NCBI GenBank assembly: GCA_016936505.1
Contig: JAFGXS010000002.1
Location: forward strand, 1-64,000
DNA from: Bacteroidales bacterium
Lineage (GTDB): Bacteria > Bacteroidota > Bacteroidia > Bacteroidales > F082
Direction: 5' to 3'
DNA: 64,000 nt
Shown here: positions 8,458 to 16,875 of the stretch, in pieces
Position numbering within the stretch: position 1 is the first letter of the stretch
Layout: every line of letters starts with the position of its first letter
Made by a program: the position numbers and the translations under genes
The notes under the pieces: model-generated
What the model saw: the letters and a program-made list of their open reading frames with translations, nothing else
What the model was told of the DNA's origin: nothing
The model's database searches: none

Positions 8458-8607
8458 AGAAACCTTACCAGTCACACTTACAACGAACAAGCTGCTGAAG
8501 ATATAATCAATAATATAAGAGCTGAATATTTTTTCTTATTGGAAAATTTACAAAACAGACTGGAAGAGGAAATAAGCGGAAAACAATCCAATTTGTTTGA
8601 TGATTAA
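8458..8607 (+). pseudogene. 5'-truncated HEPN-type nucleotidyltransferase substrate-binding protein (HI0074-like)
   Basis: An open frame without a start codon encodes RNLTSHTYNEQAAEDIINN and continues through about 30 residues to a stop at 8605-8607. RNLTSHTYNE is the conserved C-terminal signature of HI0074-family HEPN proteins, which are normally about 130-140 residues; about the first 90 are missing. The only nearby ATGs (8444, 8454) are in other frames and soon terminate. The stop overlaps the start of the following nucleotidyltransferase frame by eight bases, as in intact HEPN-MNT pairs. I regard it as the remnant of a HEPN-MNT toxin-antitoxin module. Confidence 0.65.
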
Positions 8608-8973
8608 AAAAATCAATACCGGTATTAGCGATAATGATTTAAATAATATCCTTCATGTTTTTTTTTTTAAAAAAAACATAAGGTTTCTGAGGTCATTTTA
8701 TTTGGATCAAGAGCAAAAGGGAACTATAACAGAGGTTCTGATATTGATTTAACAATTAAAGGAGATAATCTTACTTTAAATGATGTTTTAGATCTTTCAA
8801 TAGATCTGGATGATTTAATGTTACCCTATAAATTTGATCTCATTATTTACGACCGAATCAAAGAAAAAGATTTGATTGACCACATTTTACGAGTTGGAAT
8901 ACCGCTTTTAAAAAGGGGAAGAAACAATCTGAAAATCGTTGATTTTTTATTTTTATGGCTTCTTTACATTTAA
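8600..8973 (+). pseudogene. Frameshifted MNT-type nucleotidyltransferase (HEPN-MNT partner)
   Basis: From the ATG at 8600 the frame reads MIKKINTGISDNDLNNILHV and then meets a T11-A8 tract (8658-8676). After it the meaningful frame changes: KVSEVILFGSRAKGNYN followed by RGSDIDLTI carries the minimal nucleotidyltransferase motif G-S-R-A-K-G-x(5)-S-D-I-D, and runs to a stop at 8971-8973. Adding one base in the homopolymer would restore a protein of about 124 residues, normal for the family. The unshifted frame ends at 8750-8752. The break could be a true mutation, slippage-based phase variation or a sequencing error at the homopolymer. Confidence 0.7.
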
Positions 8974-9000
8974 TGTTTCCTGTACCATTGCAAGAAATAG

Positions 9001-9008
9001 TAACTTTG
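9001..9008 (+). promoter_or_regulatory. -7 promoter element for ruvB
   Basis: TAACTTTG matches TAnnTTTG exactly and lies 36 bases before the ruvB ATG. The -33 position has only TTT, no TTG. Confidence 0.45.
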
Positions 9009-9044
9009 GTCAGTTCTAACTAAAAATAGAATCACAAACGGTCT

Positions 9045-10067
9045 ATGAACGAAAATCTTGATCCAACGGGAGAATCACTAAGCGGGGCAGAACTGGAAAT
9101 TGAAAAGGTACTGCGTCCCGGGTTGTTTGAAAGTTTTGCCGGACAAAAAAAGGTTGTAGAAAACCTGAAAATCTTTGTCCAGGCAGCAAAGGAACGTGGT
9201 GAAGCCCTGGATCATGTGTTGTTGCACGGCCCTCCCGGACTGGGCAAAACCACTCTGTCGCATATTATTTCTCACGAACTGGGCGTAAACATCATTACAT
9301 CATCAGGTCCGGTACTGGACAAACCCGGCGACCTGGCCGGACTACTAACCAACCTGGAAGAAAATGATGTGCTGTTTATAGATGAAATACACCGATTAAG
9401 CCCCGTGGTGGAAGAGTATCTGTATTCGGCCATGGAAGATTTCAAAATTGACATCATGATTGAAACCGGCCCCAATGCCCGTTCGGTTCAAATCGGTCTG
9501 AACCCGTTCACGTTAATTGGTGCCACCACCCGATCAGGTTTACTTACAGCTCCCCTGCGCTCCCGATTCGGTATTACTTCCAGACTATCCTATTACGATA
9601 CCCCTACCTTATCAGGAATCATCAAACGTTCTGCCTCCATTCTTAAGGTTGAAATTGATGAAACGGCAGCTTCAGAAATAGCAGGACGAAGCAGAGGAAC
9701 TCCGCGTATTGCCAATTTACTTCTACGCCGTGTTCGCGATTTTGCCCAAATCAAAGGCAATGGAAATATTGACCTGGCCATCTCACAACACGCACTGGAA
9801 GCTTTAAATGTAGATCAATTCGGGCTGGATGAAATGGACAACAGAATTTTATCTACCATCATCGAAAAATTCAAAGGAGGTCCGGTAGGAATCTCTACAA
9901 TTGCTACAGCTGTTGGTGAGGATTCGGGAACCATTGAAGAGGTTTACGAACCCTTTCTGATTCAGGAAGGCTACATTATGCGCACTCCCCGCGGACGTGA
10001 AGCCACTGCCCGCGCTTACGAACATCTGAAAATAGATAAAGACCCCACCCAGGGCAATTTGTTTTAG
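9045..10067 (+). CDS. ruvB: Holliday junction branch migration helicase RuvB
   Basis: 340 residues, normal length. The AAA+ motor drives branch migration with RuvA during recombinational repair. Walker A is GPPGLGKTT (residues 62-70, Lys68), Walker [14 protein letters not shown], sensor 1 [19 protein letters not shown] including the Arg finger region, and a C-terminal winged helix ending [15 protein letters not shown]. ruvA and ruvC are not in the window. The downstream secreted protein begins 15 bases later and may be cotranscribed. Confidence 0.97.
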   Translation: MNENLDPTGESLSGAELEIEKVLRPGLFESFAGQKKVVENLKIFVQAAKERGEALDHVLLHGPPGLGKTTLSHIISHELGVNIITSSGPVLDKPGDLAGLLTNLEENDVLFIDEIHRLSPVVEEYLYSAMEDFKIDIMIETGPNARSVQIGLNPFTLIGATTRSGLLTAPLRSRFGITSRLSYYDTPTLSGIIKRSASILKVEIDETAASEIAGRSRGTPRIANLLLRRVRDFAQIKGNGNIDLAISQHALEALNVDQFGLDEMDNRILSTIIEKFKGGPVGISTIATAVGEDSGTIEEVYEPFLIQEGYIMRTPRGREATARAYEHLKIDKDPTQGNLF

Positions 10068-10082
10068 TTTAACAGCACATAA

Positions 10083-11075
10083 ATGATCAGGTCCATTCTG
10101 CTGATGATATTGATCTTCGGCAACCTCTCGGGTCAGGAGATTTCTAAAATACCCAATCCGGGTATTGTCTCCGATTATAAACTTCATGTAGGTATAGTTA
10201 CTGTTGAAAAACAACAACTTGTCAGTCTAAGACAATTCAATCGTTACGGCAAAAAATTTTTACTTGTAGCCGATCCTGAAAAACTTAATACCTTCATTAT
10301 TGATGAAAAGCTTGTTTCCGGTTTTCAATCCGGTATGAACCGAATATTCGAAATGTTTCCCGGTTCAACCTATGTTAAAGCCATAAAAGCGGTTCAAAAA
10401 CACGAAACCGGTCTTCAGGATGCGGGTATAACAAAAACCTTTCCTTTGGAAAAAGGGATTGTGCTTTCGGCCGATCTTTGTCCCTCAACCAAACCACTGG
10501 AAAAAATACTGTTCACCAATCTGATCAACACTTTCGGAAAAGAGGAAAAACCAGTTCCGATATGTTTATCCGTAACGGGGTTCTGGATCAAAAAACACGA
10601 ACAGGACCTTGAGTGGCTTATGGAAATGCAGAAAAATAAAAAACTAGTCATCACCTGGGTTAATCATTCGTACAGTCACCGATATATTAAATCACTTCCT
10701 TTACAGTCCAATTTCCTTTTAATGAAAAACACAAACATTAAAAACGAGGTGTTGAATAACGAAGTACTGATGTTGGAAAACGGTCTGACCCCTTCCTTGT
10801 TTTTTCGTTTTCCGGGCTTAATTTCCGATACCAAACTGGTAGAAATTATATCTGATTACGGACTTATTACTTTAGGAAGCGATGCCTGGCTGGCTAAAGG
10901 TCAAAATCCGGTCAACGGCAGTATTGTTCTTGTTCATGGAAACGGGAACGAGCCTTATGGAATTCGTATTTTTCTAAAGCTTCTCAAATCAAAACAAGCT
11001 GAAATAAATAACCGGTCGTGGGGTATTTACGACCTGGCAGGCAGTCTCAGGGAATATTTTAATACCACAAAATAA
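10083..11075 (+). CDS. Secreted polysaccharide deacetylase-like protein
   Basis: 330 residues with an N-terminal signal peptide (hydrophobic residues 4-14, likely cleavage near Gly17). The body resembles a divergent NodB-type carbohydrate esterase: LSADLCPSTKPLE supplies a candidate Asp, WVNHSYSHRYI (about 196-206) the paired histidines, FFRFPGLISD the R-x-P-G motif and GSIVLVHGNGN the C-terminal His. These align with the five NodB motifs, but the spacing is loose and the usual TFDDG is reduced to SADLC, so activity on acetylated sugars is plausible but uncertain. It is probably periplasmic or exported. It follows ruvB closely. Confidence 0.6.
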   Translation: MIRSILLMILIFGNLSGQEISKIPNPGIVSDYKLHVGIVTVEKQQLVSLRQFNRYGKKFLLVADPEKLNTFIIDEKLVSGFQSGMNRIFEMFPGSTYVKAIKAVQKHETGLQDAGITKTFPLEKGIVLSADLCPSTKPLEKILFTNLINTFGKEEKPVPICLSVTGFWIKKHEQDLEWLMEMQKNKKLVITWVNHSYSHRYIKSLPLQSNFLLMKNTNIKNEVLNNEVLMLENGLTPSLFFRFPGLISDTKLVEIISDYGLITLGSDAWLAKGQNPVNGSIVLVHGNGNEPYGIRIFLKLLKSKQAEINNRSWGIYDLAGSLREYFNTTK

Positions 11076-11086
11076 ACTGAAACCCT

Positions 11087-11094
11087 TACTTTTG
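11087..11094 (+). promoter_or_regulatory. -7 promoter element for queG
   Basis: TACTTTTG fits TAnnTTTG and lies 21 bases before the ATG at 11116. Confidence 0.45.
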
Positions 11095-11115
11095 CTTTAA
11101 ATTAAATGCTGAAAC

Positions 11116-12069
11116 ATGCCGTTTTTCCGGTTGTATAATGAAACTCTAAGCGAATGGATCAAAACCGAAGCCCTGGCATTGGGATTTTCTGCCTGTGGTA
11201 TTTCCAACGCTGAAGAACTGACAGATGACGCCCAACGGATGGAGCAATGGCTTGAAAAAGGCATGCAGGGCGAGATGACTTACCTGGAACGCAACCGTGA
11301 AAAAAGATACGATGTGCGAAAACTGGTTCCTGAAGCACGGTCTGTCATTACAGTTTTATTTAACTACAATCCCGAGGACAATTCTCTTGAAAAGGCACCT
11401 TATAAAATAGCCAAATACGCCTACGGAAAAGACTATCATTATGTTATCAAAGACAAGTTAAAATTACTGCTCAACAAAATTGAAGAAAGAACCGGAGAAC
11501 GAAAAGCCAGCGCTTTTACTGATTCTGCTCCGTTGATGGATCGTGCATTAGCACGCAAAAGCGGGCTGGGTTTCGTTGGAAAAAATACAATGCTTATCAA
11601 CCGGAAACTGGGATCTTACCTTTTTATCGGACACCTGGTTATTGATCTGGATTTAAGTGTTGATGAAGAAACCACGGTGAATTTCTGTGGTAGTTGCACC
11701 AAATGTATTCAGGCTTGTCCCACAAATGCATTGCAGCCTTTTGAGCTGGATTCAAGAAAATGTATTTCGTATTTAACCATTGAATACAGGGGTGATAATT
11801 TGCATGATAATATTCAACCTGAAAAAATGTTGAAATGGATCTTCGGTTGCGACATCTGTCAGGATGTTTGTCCCTGGAACAGAAAGGTTCCCACACACAA
11901 CGAAAAACTCTTTCGGCCCACCGAACAGTTGAAAAATATGAACCGGGAAGACTGGATTAATCTCGACAAAGCCACCTTTAAAGTTCTTTTCAAAAATTCG
12001 GCTGTGGAACGAACCGGACTAAAGGGGCTGAAACGGAACATCAGTTTTCTTGATAAAAATAATCTGTAA
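11116..12069 (+). CDS. queG: Epoxyqueuosine reductase QueG
   Basis: A 317-residue cobalamin and iron-sulfur enzyme that carries out the last step of queuosine synthesis, reducing epoxyqueuosine in tRNA. The N-terminal domain contains TDSAPLMDRALARKSGLGFVG (conserved cobalamin-binding region; quoted in part as SAPLMDRALARKSGLG). Two ferredoxin-like clusters follow: CGSCTKCIQACPTNAL and CDICQDVCPWN, giving 2 [4Fe-4S]. The C-terminal HEAT-like tail of longer versions is short here, as in many Bacteroidota. Another queuosine gene, queD, lies at 41554-42015, so the pathway is dispersed. Confidence 0.95.
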   Translation: MPFFRLYNETLSEWIKTEALALGFSACGISNAEELTDDAQRMEQWLEKGMQGEMTYLERNREKRYDVRKLVPEARSVITVLFNYNPEDNSLEKAPYKIAKYAYGKDYHYVIKDKLKLLLNKIEERTGERKASAFTDSAPLMDRALARKSGLGFVGKNTMLINRKLGSYLFIGHLVIDLDLSVDEETTVNFCGSCTKCIQACPTNALQPFELDSRKCISYLTIEYRGDNLHDNIQPEKMLKWIFGCDICQDVCPWNRKVPTHNEKLFRPTEQLKNMNREDWINLDKATFKVLFKNSAVERTGLKGLKRNISFLDKNNL

Positions 12070-12081
12070 TTTAGCAGAACT

Positions 12082-12639
12082 ATGGCATTAACATTCACCA
12101 AGCCTGTTTCGCTGGGGTTTAAGGCTCCGGATTTTTCACTGCCAGATGCGGTCAGTGGAAAAGCTTTAACCTATGAGGATATTAAAGGAGAAAATGGCAC
12201 TCTGATTGTTTTTATCTGCAATCATTGTCCTTATGTAAAACATGTAATTCACGAATTGGTTCGCATCGGTAACGATTATAAAACCAGGGGCATCGGCATG
12301 GCGGTAATCAACCCGAACGATGTAGAGGCTTTTCCCGAAGACCATCCGGATAAAATGAAAGAATGGGCCGAAGAACTGAAGTTTCCTTTCCCTTATTTGT
12401 ACGACGAAACACAAGAAGTTGCCAAAGCGTATGAAGCTGCCTGCACACCCGATTTTGATTTGTTTGATGCTTCCGATCGCTGTGTTTACCGAGGACAACT
12501 TGACGGAGCACGCCCGGGAAATGATCTTCCTGTTACAGGAGAATATTTACGTGAAGCTCTTGAACTCTTAATTACAGGGAAAAGCATTTCTAAAGAACAA
12601 ACTCCCAGTGCCGGTTGCGGAATCAAATGGAAAGAATAA
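12082..12639 (+). CDS. Cytoplasmic redoxin-family (AhpC/TSA-like) thioredoxin-fold protein
   Basis: 185 residues without a signal peptide. The thioredoxin fold begins at LGFKAPDFSLPDAVSGK and carries a CNHC motif (FICNHCPYVKHV, about residues 43-54) at the position of the thioredoxin or peroxiredoxin active site. The segment CTPDFDLFDASDRCVYRGQLD is characteristic of a widespread family annotated as thioredoxin-like or redoxin. It may reduce peroxides or serve as a thiol reductase, but no specific substrate is known to me. It starts 12 bases after queG and probably shares its transcript. Confidence 0.85.
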   Translation: MALTFTKPVSLGFKAPDFSLPDAVSGKALTYEDIKGENGTLIVFICNHCPYVKHVIHELVRIGNDYKTRGIGMAVINPNDVEAFPEDHPDKMKEWAEELKFPFPYLYDETQEVAKAYEAACTPDFDLFDASDRCVYRGQLDGARPGNDLPVTGEYLREALELLITGKSISKEQTPSAGCGIKWKE

Positions 12640-12713
12640 CAACTCAACAGCTGACGGATCAAAAATTTAATCTAAATTTAACAACAGGAAAAGATTTGCG
12701 CGATCCGAAATAA

Positions 12714-12721
12714 TAAGTTTG
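12714..12721 (+). promoter_or_regulatory. -7 promoter element for the two-component operon
   Basis: TAAGTTTG fits TAnnTTTG, 28 bases before the ATG at 12750. A TTG at 12696-12698 is 15 bases upstream, a little closer than usual. Confidence 0.45.
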
Positions 12722-12749
12722 CAGTCTGAATATACCTAATTAATATATA

Positions 12750-13433
12750 ATGGAATTCAGTGACTATAAAATTCTTCTGGCCGACGACGAAGAAGACATT
12801 ATCGAGTTCTTATCCTACAATCTGACCAAAGAAGGTTTTCAGGTTGTAACCGCAATGAATGGCTCAGAAGCAATTGAAAAAGCCAAAGAATACAAACCTC
12901 ATTTGATTTTAATGGATGTAATGATGCCGGGAATGGATGGAATTACCGCTGTTGAAAACATCCGTAGAATTAGTGCGCTGGATGAAACATTAATTGTTTT
13001 TCTTACAGCCAGAGGAGAAGATTATTCACAAATTGCAGGATTTGAAGCCGGTGCCGACGACTACGTTACCAAGCCGGTAAAACCCAAAGTTTTGGTGAAA
13101 CGGGTGCAGGCATTATTGCGCAGATCCAAAATAAGTAATGAACCTTCAAAGTCTGTTCAGATTAAGGATCTGATTATTGATCCGATGGAATACACCATCA
13201 TCAAAGGAGAAAATAAAATGAATTTGCCTAAAAAAGAATTTGATATTCTGTATTTACTGGCATCCAAACCCAATAAGGTTTTCCGAAGAGAAGACATTTT
13301 TCATGACGTATGGGGCGACGATGTTATAGTAGGCGACCGTACCATTGATGTTCACATCAGAAAAATCCGTGAAAAAATCGGGTTAACCAACATCAAAACC
13401 ATAAAAGGTGTAGGTTATAAATTTGAAGAATAG
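12750..13433 (+). CDS. OmpR/PhoB-family response regulator
   Basis: 227 residues: receiver domain (about 5-120) with acidic pocket ADDEED (residues 11-16), phospho-acceptor Asp56 in LILMDVMMPGMDG, Thr in FLTARGE and Lys in DDYVTKPVKP; then a winged-helix DNA-binding domain (about 130-227) with KEFDILYLLASKPNKVF and VDVH-like DRTIDVHIRKIREKIG. It is paired with the kinase that begins eight bases downstream. The arrangement resembles PhoB-PhoR and RprY-RprX pairs, but phosphate genes are not adjacent, so the signal is not assigned. Confidence 0.92.
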   Translation: MEFSDYKILLADDEEDIIEFLSYNLTKEGFQVVTAMNGSEAIEKAKEYKPHLILMDVMMPGMDGITAVENIRRISALDETLIVFLTARGEDYSQIAGFEAGADDYVTKPVKPKVLVKRVQALLRRSKISNEPSKSVQIKDLIIDPMEYTIIKGENKMNLPKKEFDILYLLASKPNKVFRREDIFHDVWGDDVIVGDRTIDVHIRKIREKIGLTNIKTIKGVGYKFEE

Positions 13434-13441
13434 AAACATTC

Positions 13442-14488
13442 ATGAACTATAGTCCCAGAAACATTGCTTTGCTCAATGCGCTGATTATTACATTGATTTT
13501 TGCAGCAATGTATGTGTTTTTTTCCGTTTACTTCAGTCATTTCATTGCCTGGCCAATGGTTATTGGCATTCTGATTATTTTTCTTCTTTCATACCTGTTG
13601 ATCAATTATTCACTCCAGCAGTTTATTTATGAACGCCTGAAAGTGATTTATAAAACCATTGGAAAAGCAGGCCGTTTGCATAAACGCAGATACAAAAACT
13701 CACAAAATGATGATGTACTGGATTTGGTTAACCAAATGGTACTGGAATGGCGCGATGAGCAACAAAAAAAGATTGACGAACTTCAAAAAATGGCAGATTA
13801 CCGCCGTGAATTTCTGGGTAATGTTTCACATGAACTGAAAACACCCATTTTTAACATTCAGGGATATGTTTTATCGCTGTTGGACGGAGGACTGGAAGAC
13901 GAAAATATCAACCGTAAATTTCTGGAAAAAACAGAAAAAAGTGTCAACAGAATGATTGCTATTGTTGAAGATCTGGAAGAAATTTCCAGGTTCGAATCCG
14001 GAGAACTGAAACTACATGAAGATGTTTTCGATATCAATAAGCTTTGCAGAGAAACCGCTGAATTTCTGGAAGTAAAAGCAGAGCAAAACAACAGCAGGAT
14101 TATCGTAAAAGAGGCTCCTACCAAAATCATCAAAGTAAGAGCCGACCGGAAAAGAATAAAACAGGTATTGATTAACCTGGTAGATAATGCCATTAAATAC
14201 GGAAATCAGGAAGAGGAAGGCCGGATTGTTATTTCATTTTACGATTTTCATGATAACTATCTGATAGAAGTAAGTGACAATGGTATCGGAATTCCAGAAG
14301 GCAGTATTTCAAGGGTGTTTGAGCGTTTTTTCAGAACCGATAAAAGTCGCTCACGCGATAAAGGCGGTACCGGATTAGGGCTGGCTATTGTAAAACACAT
14401 TATTGAAGCGCACCGACAAAGTATTAGCGTTCGCAGCCAGCTGGGAAAAGGAACAACCTTCTCTTTTACACTAAAAAAGGGAAAATAA
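13442..14488 (+). CDS. Membrane sensor histidine kinase (PhoR-like)
   Basis: 348 residues. Two transmembrane helices (about residues 9-31 and 36-57) with almost no periplasmic loop, so it probably senses within the membrane or cytoplasm. There is no evident PAS domain. The dimerisation box is GNVSHELKTPIFNIQGYV with His130; the N box is VDNAIKYG, G1 is VSDNGIGIPEG, F box FERFFRTDKSRS and G2 GGTGLGLAIVKHI. It presumably phosphorylates the regulator at 12750-13433. Its end is two bases from the end of the convergent lutB gene. Confidence 0.92.
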   Translation: MNYSPRNIALLNALIITLIFAAMYVFFSVYFSHFIAWPMVIGILIIFLLSYLLINYSLQQFIYERLKVIYKTIGKAGRLHKRRYKNSQNDDVLDLVNQMVLEWRDEQQKKIDELQKMADYRREFLGNVSHELKTPIFNIQGYVLSLLDGGLEDENINRKFLEKTEKSVNRMIAIVEDLEEISRFESGELKLHEDVFDINKLCRETAEFLEVKAEQNNSRIIVKEAPTKIIKVRADRKRIKQVLINLVDNAIKYGNQEEEGRIVISFYDFHDNYLIEVSDNGIGIPEGSISRVFERFFRTDKSRSRDKGGTGLGLAIVKHIIEAHRQSISVRSQLGKGTTFSFTLKKGK

Positions 14489-14490
14489 TT

Positions 14491-15876
14491 TTACTCTTTG
14501 TGTTTCTCTTTCCATTGTTTACTGAAAGATTTTTCAGCAAATTCAGGTAAGTCGCGTCTGGGTCCCCACACTTTTTCAACAAACAAAGAAGCTGCCCAGT
14601 TTTTGGTTTTACCATTTACCATATCCAACATTTTTCTGCTCTGTAAAGCTTTAGTAGAAACATCGTTGGTTTTCTTTTCAAAGTAAGTGTAATAACCCTT
14701 TTCCATGGCATCGTTCCGGTTCACAAGAAGTAATTCATGAATGGGAATTTTAACCGGACAAACTTCTGTACATTTTCCACACAAAGAAGAAGCAAAACTC
14801 AAATGCTTATACGTTTTCTGATCTTGAAGATAGGGAGTAATTACTGAACCAATAGGTCCGCTATAGGTTGTATTGTATGTATGACCACCAATATTTTTAT
14901 ATACGGGGCAAGCGTTCAAACAAGCTCCGCAACGAATACAGGATAAGGCCTGACGCTGGCGCTCCTGAGCCAACAGCCTTGAACGGCCATTGTCTAAAAT
15001 AATAACATACATTGCTTCAGGACCGTCTTTTTCTCCATCCTTTGCCGGACCACTGATAATTGAATTATAGACCGTCATATTTTGGCCTGTTCCGTGTGTA
15101 GCCAGCAAAGGCCAGAATAAATCAAGGTCCTCCAGTCGGGGAATAATTTTCTCAATTCCAGCAATAGCCACATGAACTTTTGGAAAAGACATGGATAACA
15201 TAGCATTACCTTCGTTCTCAGTCAATGCAATAGCGCCAATGTCAGCGATTAAAAAATTAGCTCCGCTCACTCCCATATCTGCTTTCTGAAATTTCTCACG
15301 AAGCAATTTCCTGGTATATAACGTCAGTTCTTCAGGAGTTAAATGTTCGTCTGTCTGAAATTTCTCATGATACAACTCAGCCACATCGGTTTTCGACATG
15401 TGCATTGCCGGAGTTACTATATGATAAGGCTTTTGTCCGGCCTGCTGCACAATAAATTCACCCAAATCGGTTTCCAGCGATTCAATTTTATTCCTGGTAA
15501 GAGCTTCATTTAATTCTATTTCTTCAGTGGTCATTGATTTGGATTTAACCACTTTTTTAATTTGATGCGTTTCAGTAATTTTCAGAATTTCACGAACAGC
15601 TTCTTTAGCATCTTTTGCCCAAATTATTTTTCCCCCGTTTTTAGTAAAATGATCTTCAAACTGAATCAGATACTTGTCCAGATCATTAATTATTTTATAC
15701 TTTAAAAAACCGGCTCTGCTACGAGCTAAATCAAGGTTTTTGTATATATTTTTTCCTTTTTCAACAGCCTGATCATAACGAGATATATTGAAACGGATCT
15801 TTTCGCGATGCGTTTCATCAAAAGCTATCTTTTCGGCCTGTTTGAGAAAAGTTTTATGTTCAGGAGAAATTTTCAC
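14491..15876 (-). CDS. lutB: LutB/LldF-type iron-sulfur lactate oxidation subunit
   Basis: 461 residues. The N-terminal LUD domain (about 60-300) includes VKSKSMTTEEIELNEAL and GVSGANFLIADIGAIALTENEGN, part of which is GANFLIADIGAIALTENEG; the C-terminal half has two ferredoxin motifs, CIRCGACLNACPVYKNIGG and CGKCTEVCPVKIPI. In LutABC these proteins oxidise L-lactate to pyruvate with electrons passed through the Fe-S clusters. Here lutA and lutC do not flank the gene; rpiB lies upstream with 17 bases between, possibly in one transcript. The protein is complete, so the other subunits are elsewhere or it works with other partners. Confidence 0.88.
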   Translation of the reverse strand: MKISPEHKTFLKQAEKIAFDETHREKIRFNISRYDQAVEKGKNIYKNLDLARSRAGFLKYKIINDLDKYLIQFEDHFTKNGGKIIWAKDAKEAVREILKITETHQIKKVVKSKSMTTEEIELNEALTRNKIESLETDLGEFIVQQAGQKPYHIVTPAMHMSKTDVAELYHEKFQTDEHLTPEELTLYTRKLLREKFQKADMGVSGANFLIADIGAIALTENEGNAMLSMSFPKVHVAIAGIEKIIPRLEDLDLFWPLLATHGTGQNMTVYNSIISGPAKDGEKDGPEAMYVIILDNGRSRLLAQERQRQALSCIRCGACLNACPVYKNIGGHTYNTTYSGPIGSVITPYLQDQKTYKHLSFASSLCGKCTEVCPVKIPIHELLLVNRNDAMEKGYYTYFEKKTNDVSTKALQSRKMLDMVNGKTKNWAASLFVEKVWGPRRDLPEFAEKSFSKQWKEKHKE

Positions 15877-15893
15877 TATCCGTCAGGTTTCAA

Positions 15894-16343
15894 TTATAAT
15901 GTTTTTCCGATTTTATCAACTCTGGCCAAATGACGACCTCCTTCAAAAGCTGTGTTTAAAAAGGTTTGGACCATCTCCCAGGCATCAGATAAAGAAACAA
16001 ATCTTCCCGGAATGGAAATAATATTGGCATTGTTGTGCAGTCGAATCAACTTTGCCTGCTCATTATCCCAGCATAATCCGGCTCTTACATTAGCGTATTT
16101 ATTGGCTGTCATCATTGCTCCTTGTCCACTTCCACAGGCAATAATTCCTCGTTCATAAACACCATCATTCACCGCTTTGGCTAACGGGTGAATAAAATCA
16201 GGATAATCCACACTTTCAGCAGAATACGTTCCTAAATCTTTTATTTCAAAACCTGCACCCATCAGCTGTTGTTTAATAAATTCTTTCATCCAAAATCCTG
16301 CATGGTCTGATGCTACCGGAACAATGTTATTTGATTCGCTCAT
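15894..16343 (-). CDS. rpiB: Ribose 5-phosphate isomerase B
   Basis: 149 residues of the RpiB/LacAB family, interconverting ribose 5-phosphate and ribulose 5-phosphate in the pentose phosphate pathway. It begins PVASDHAGFWMKEFI (phosphate- and substrate-binding Asp and His) and carries RGIIACGSGQGAMMTANKY (about residues 66-84), including the catalytic Cys of the C-G-S/T-G motif, and ARVDKIGKTL at the end. Length is normal. It is preceded by a good promoter (TTG-21-TAATTTTG on the minus strand) and followed by lutB after 17 bases. Confidence 0.93.
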   Translation of the reverse strand: MSESNNIVPVASDHAGFWMKEFIKQQLMGAGFEIKDLGTYSAESVDYPDFIHPLAKAVNDGVYERGIIACGSGQGAMMTANKYANVRAGLCWDNEQAKLIRLHNNANIISIPGRFVSLSDAWEMVQTFLNTAFEGGRHLARVDKIGKTL

Positions 16344-16875
16344 TGTTAATAAAATTTGAAGAACAAAATTACGGAAAAATACCAGCCTACCCCAATCCTT
16401 TGAAAACTAAAGTCTTTAAAATTCATAATAAAGCTCTGGAATTTTGTAAGTAATTTAATTTCAACTTTATAAATATTATCCATATTCAATTGTTAATATC
16501 TGTGTATTTTTGTTCATTATTTTTTAATAACTCAAGGGTTATGAACACGTAAATTTTTGAAATTAAAAAATTCAAATTTTAAGACCAAGTTTTGAAAAGA
16601 AATTAAAAGTATATGAACACAAAAAGTTGATTAATTAAACAATAAAATTTCAATGGTAAAGGTTATTAACAGAATGTTTATAACCTTCTAAATTAATTGA
16701 AATACAAATATATAAAGAGTGAATAGTTGTCTATAATTTGTTAATAAAGAACATACTTTTAATTATCCAAATTTTTAATCAAAATTTAATCACCAGTTTC
16801 AACAAGTATATATTAATAACATTAAATCTTTTTTAAAAAAGTTAATATATAGGATAATTGTTAAAAAGAAAAAAA
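16344..16875. other. Very AT-rich 530-bp divergent intergenic region
   Basis: This is the longest gap without any gene trace in the window, between divergent rpiB and nadA. Visual base composition is near 80% A+T or more, well above its surroundings. It contains TATGAACAC-like words twice (near 16544 and 16613), near-DnaA-box words TTATCCATA (16476-16484) and TTATCCAAA (16763-16771), each one mismatch from TTATCCACA, and a -7-like TATTTTTG at 16505-16512. No frame longer than a few codons and no convincing RNA structure was seen. Its role is unknown; nadA regulation is the simplest guess. Confidence 0.4.
16364..16395 (-). promoter_or_regulatory. Promoter for rpiB (-33 and -7)
   Basis: On the minus strand a -33 TTG (plus-strand CAA at 16393-16395) is 21 bases from the -7 element TAATTTTG (plus-strand CAAAATTA at 16364-16371). 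Both fit the Bacteroidota consensus. The rpiB start is about 20 bases beyond. Confidence 0.55.

Noticed and set aside
16344-16875. Replication origin
   Set aside because: Only two imperfect DnaA-box words and AT richness; no dnaA, dnaN or GC-skew evidence available. Kept only as a low-interest observation.
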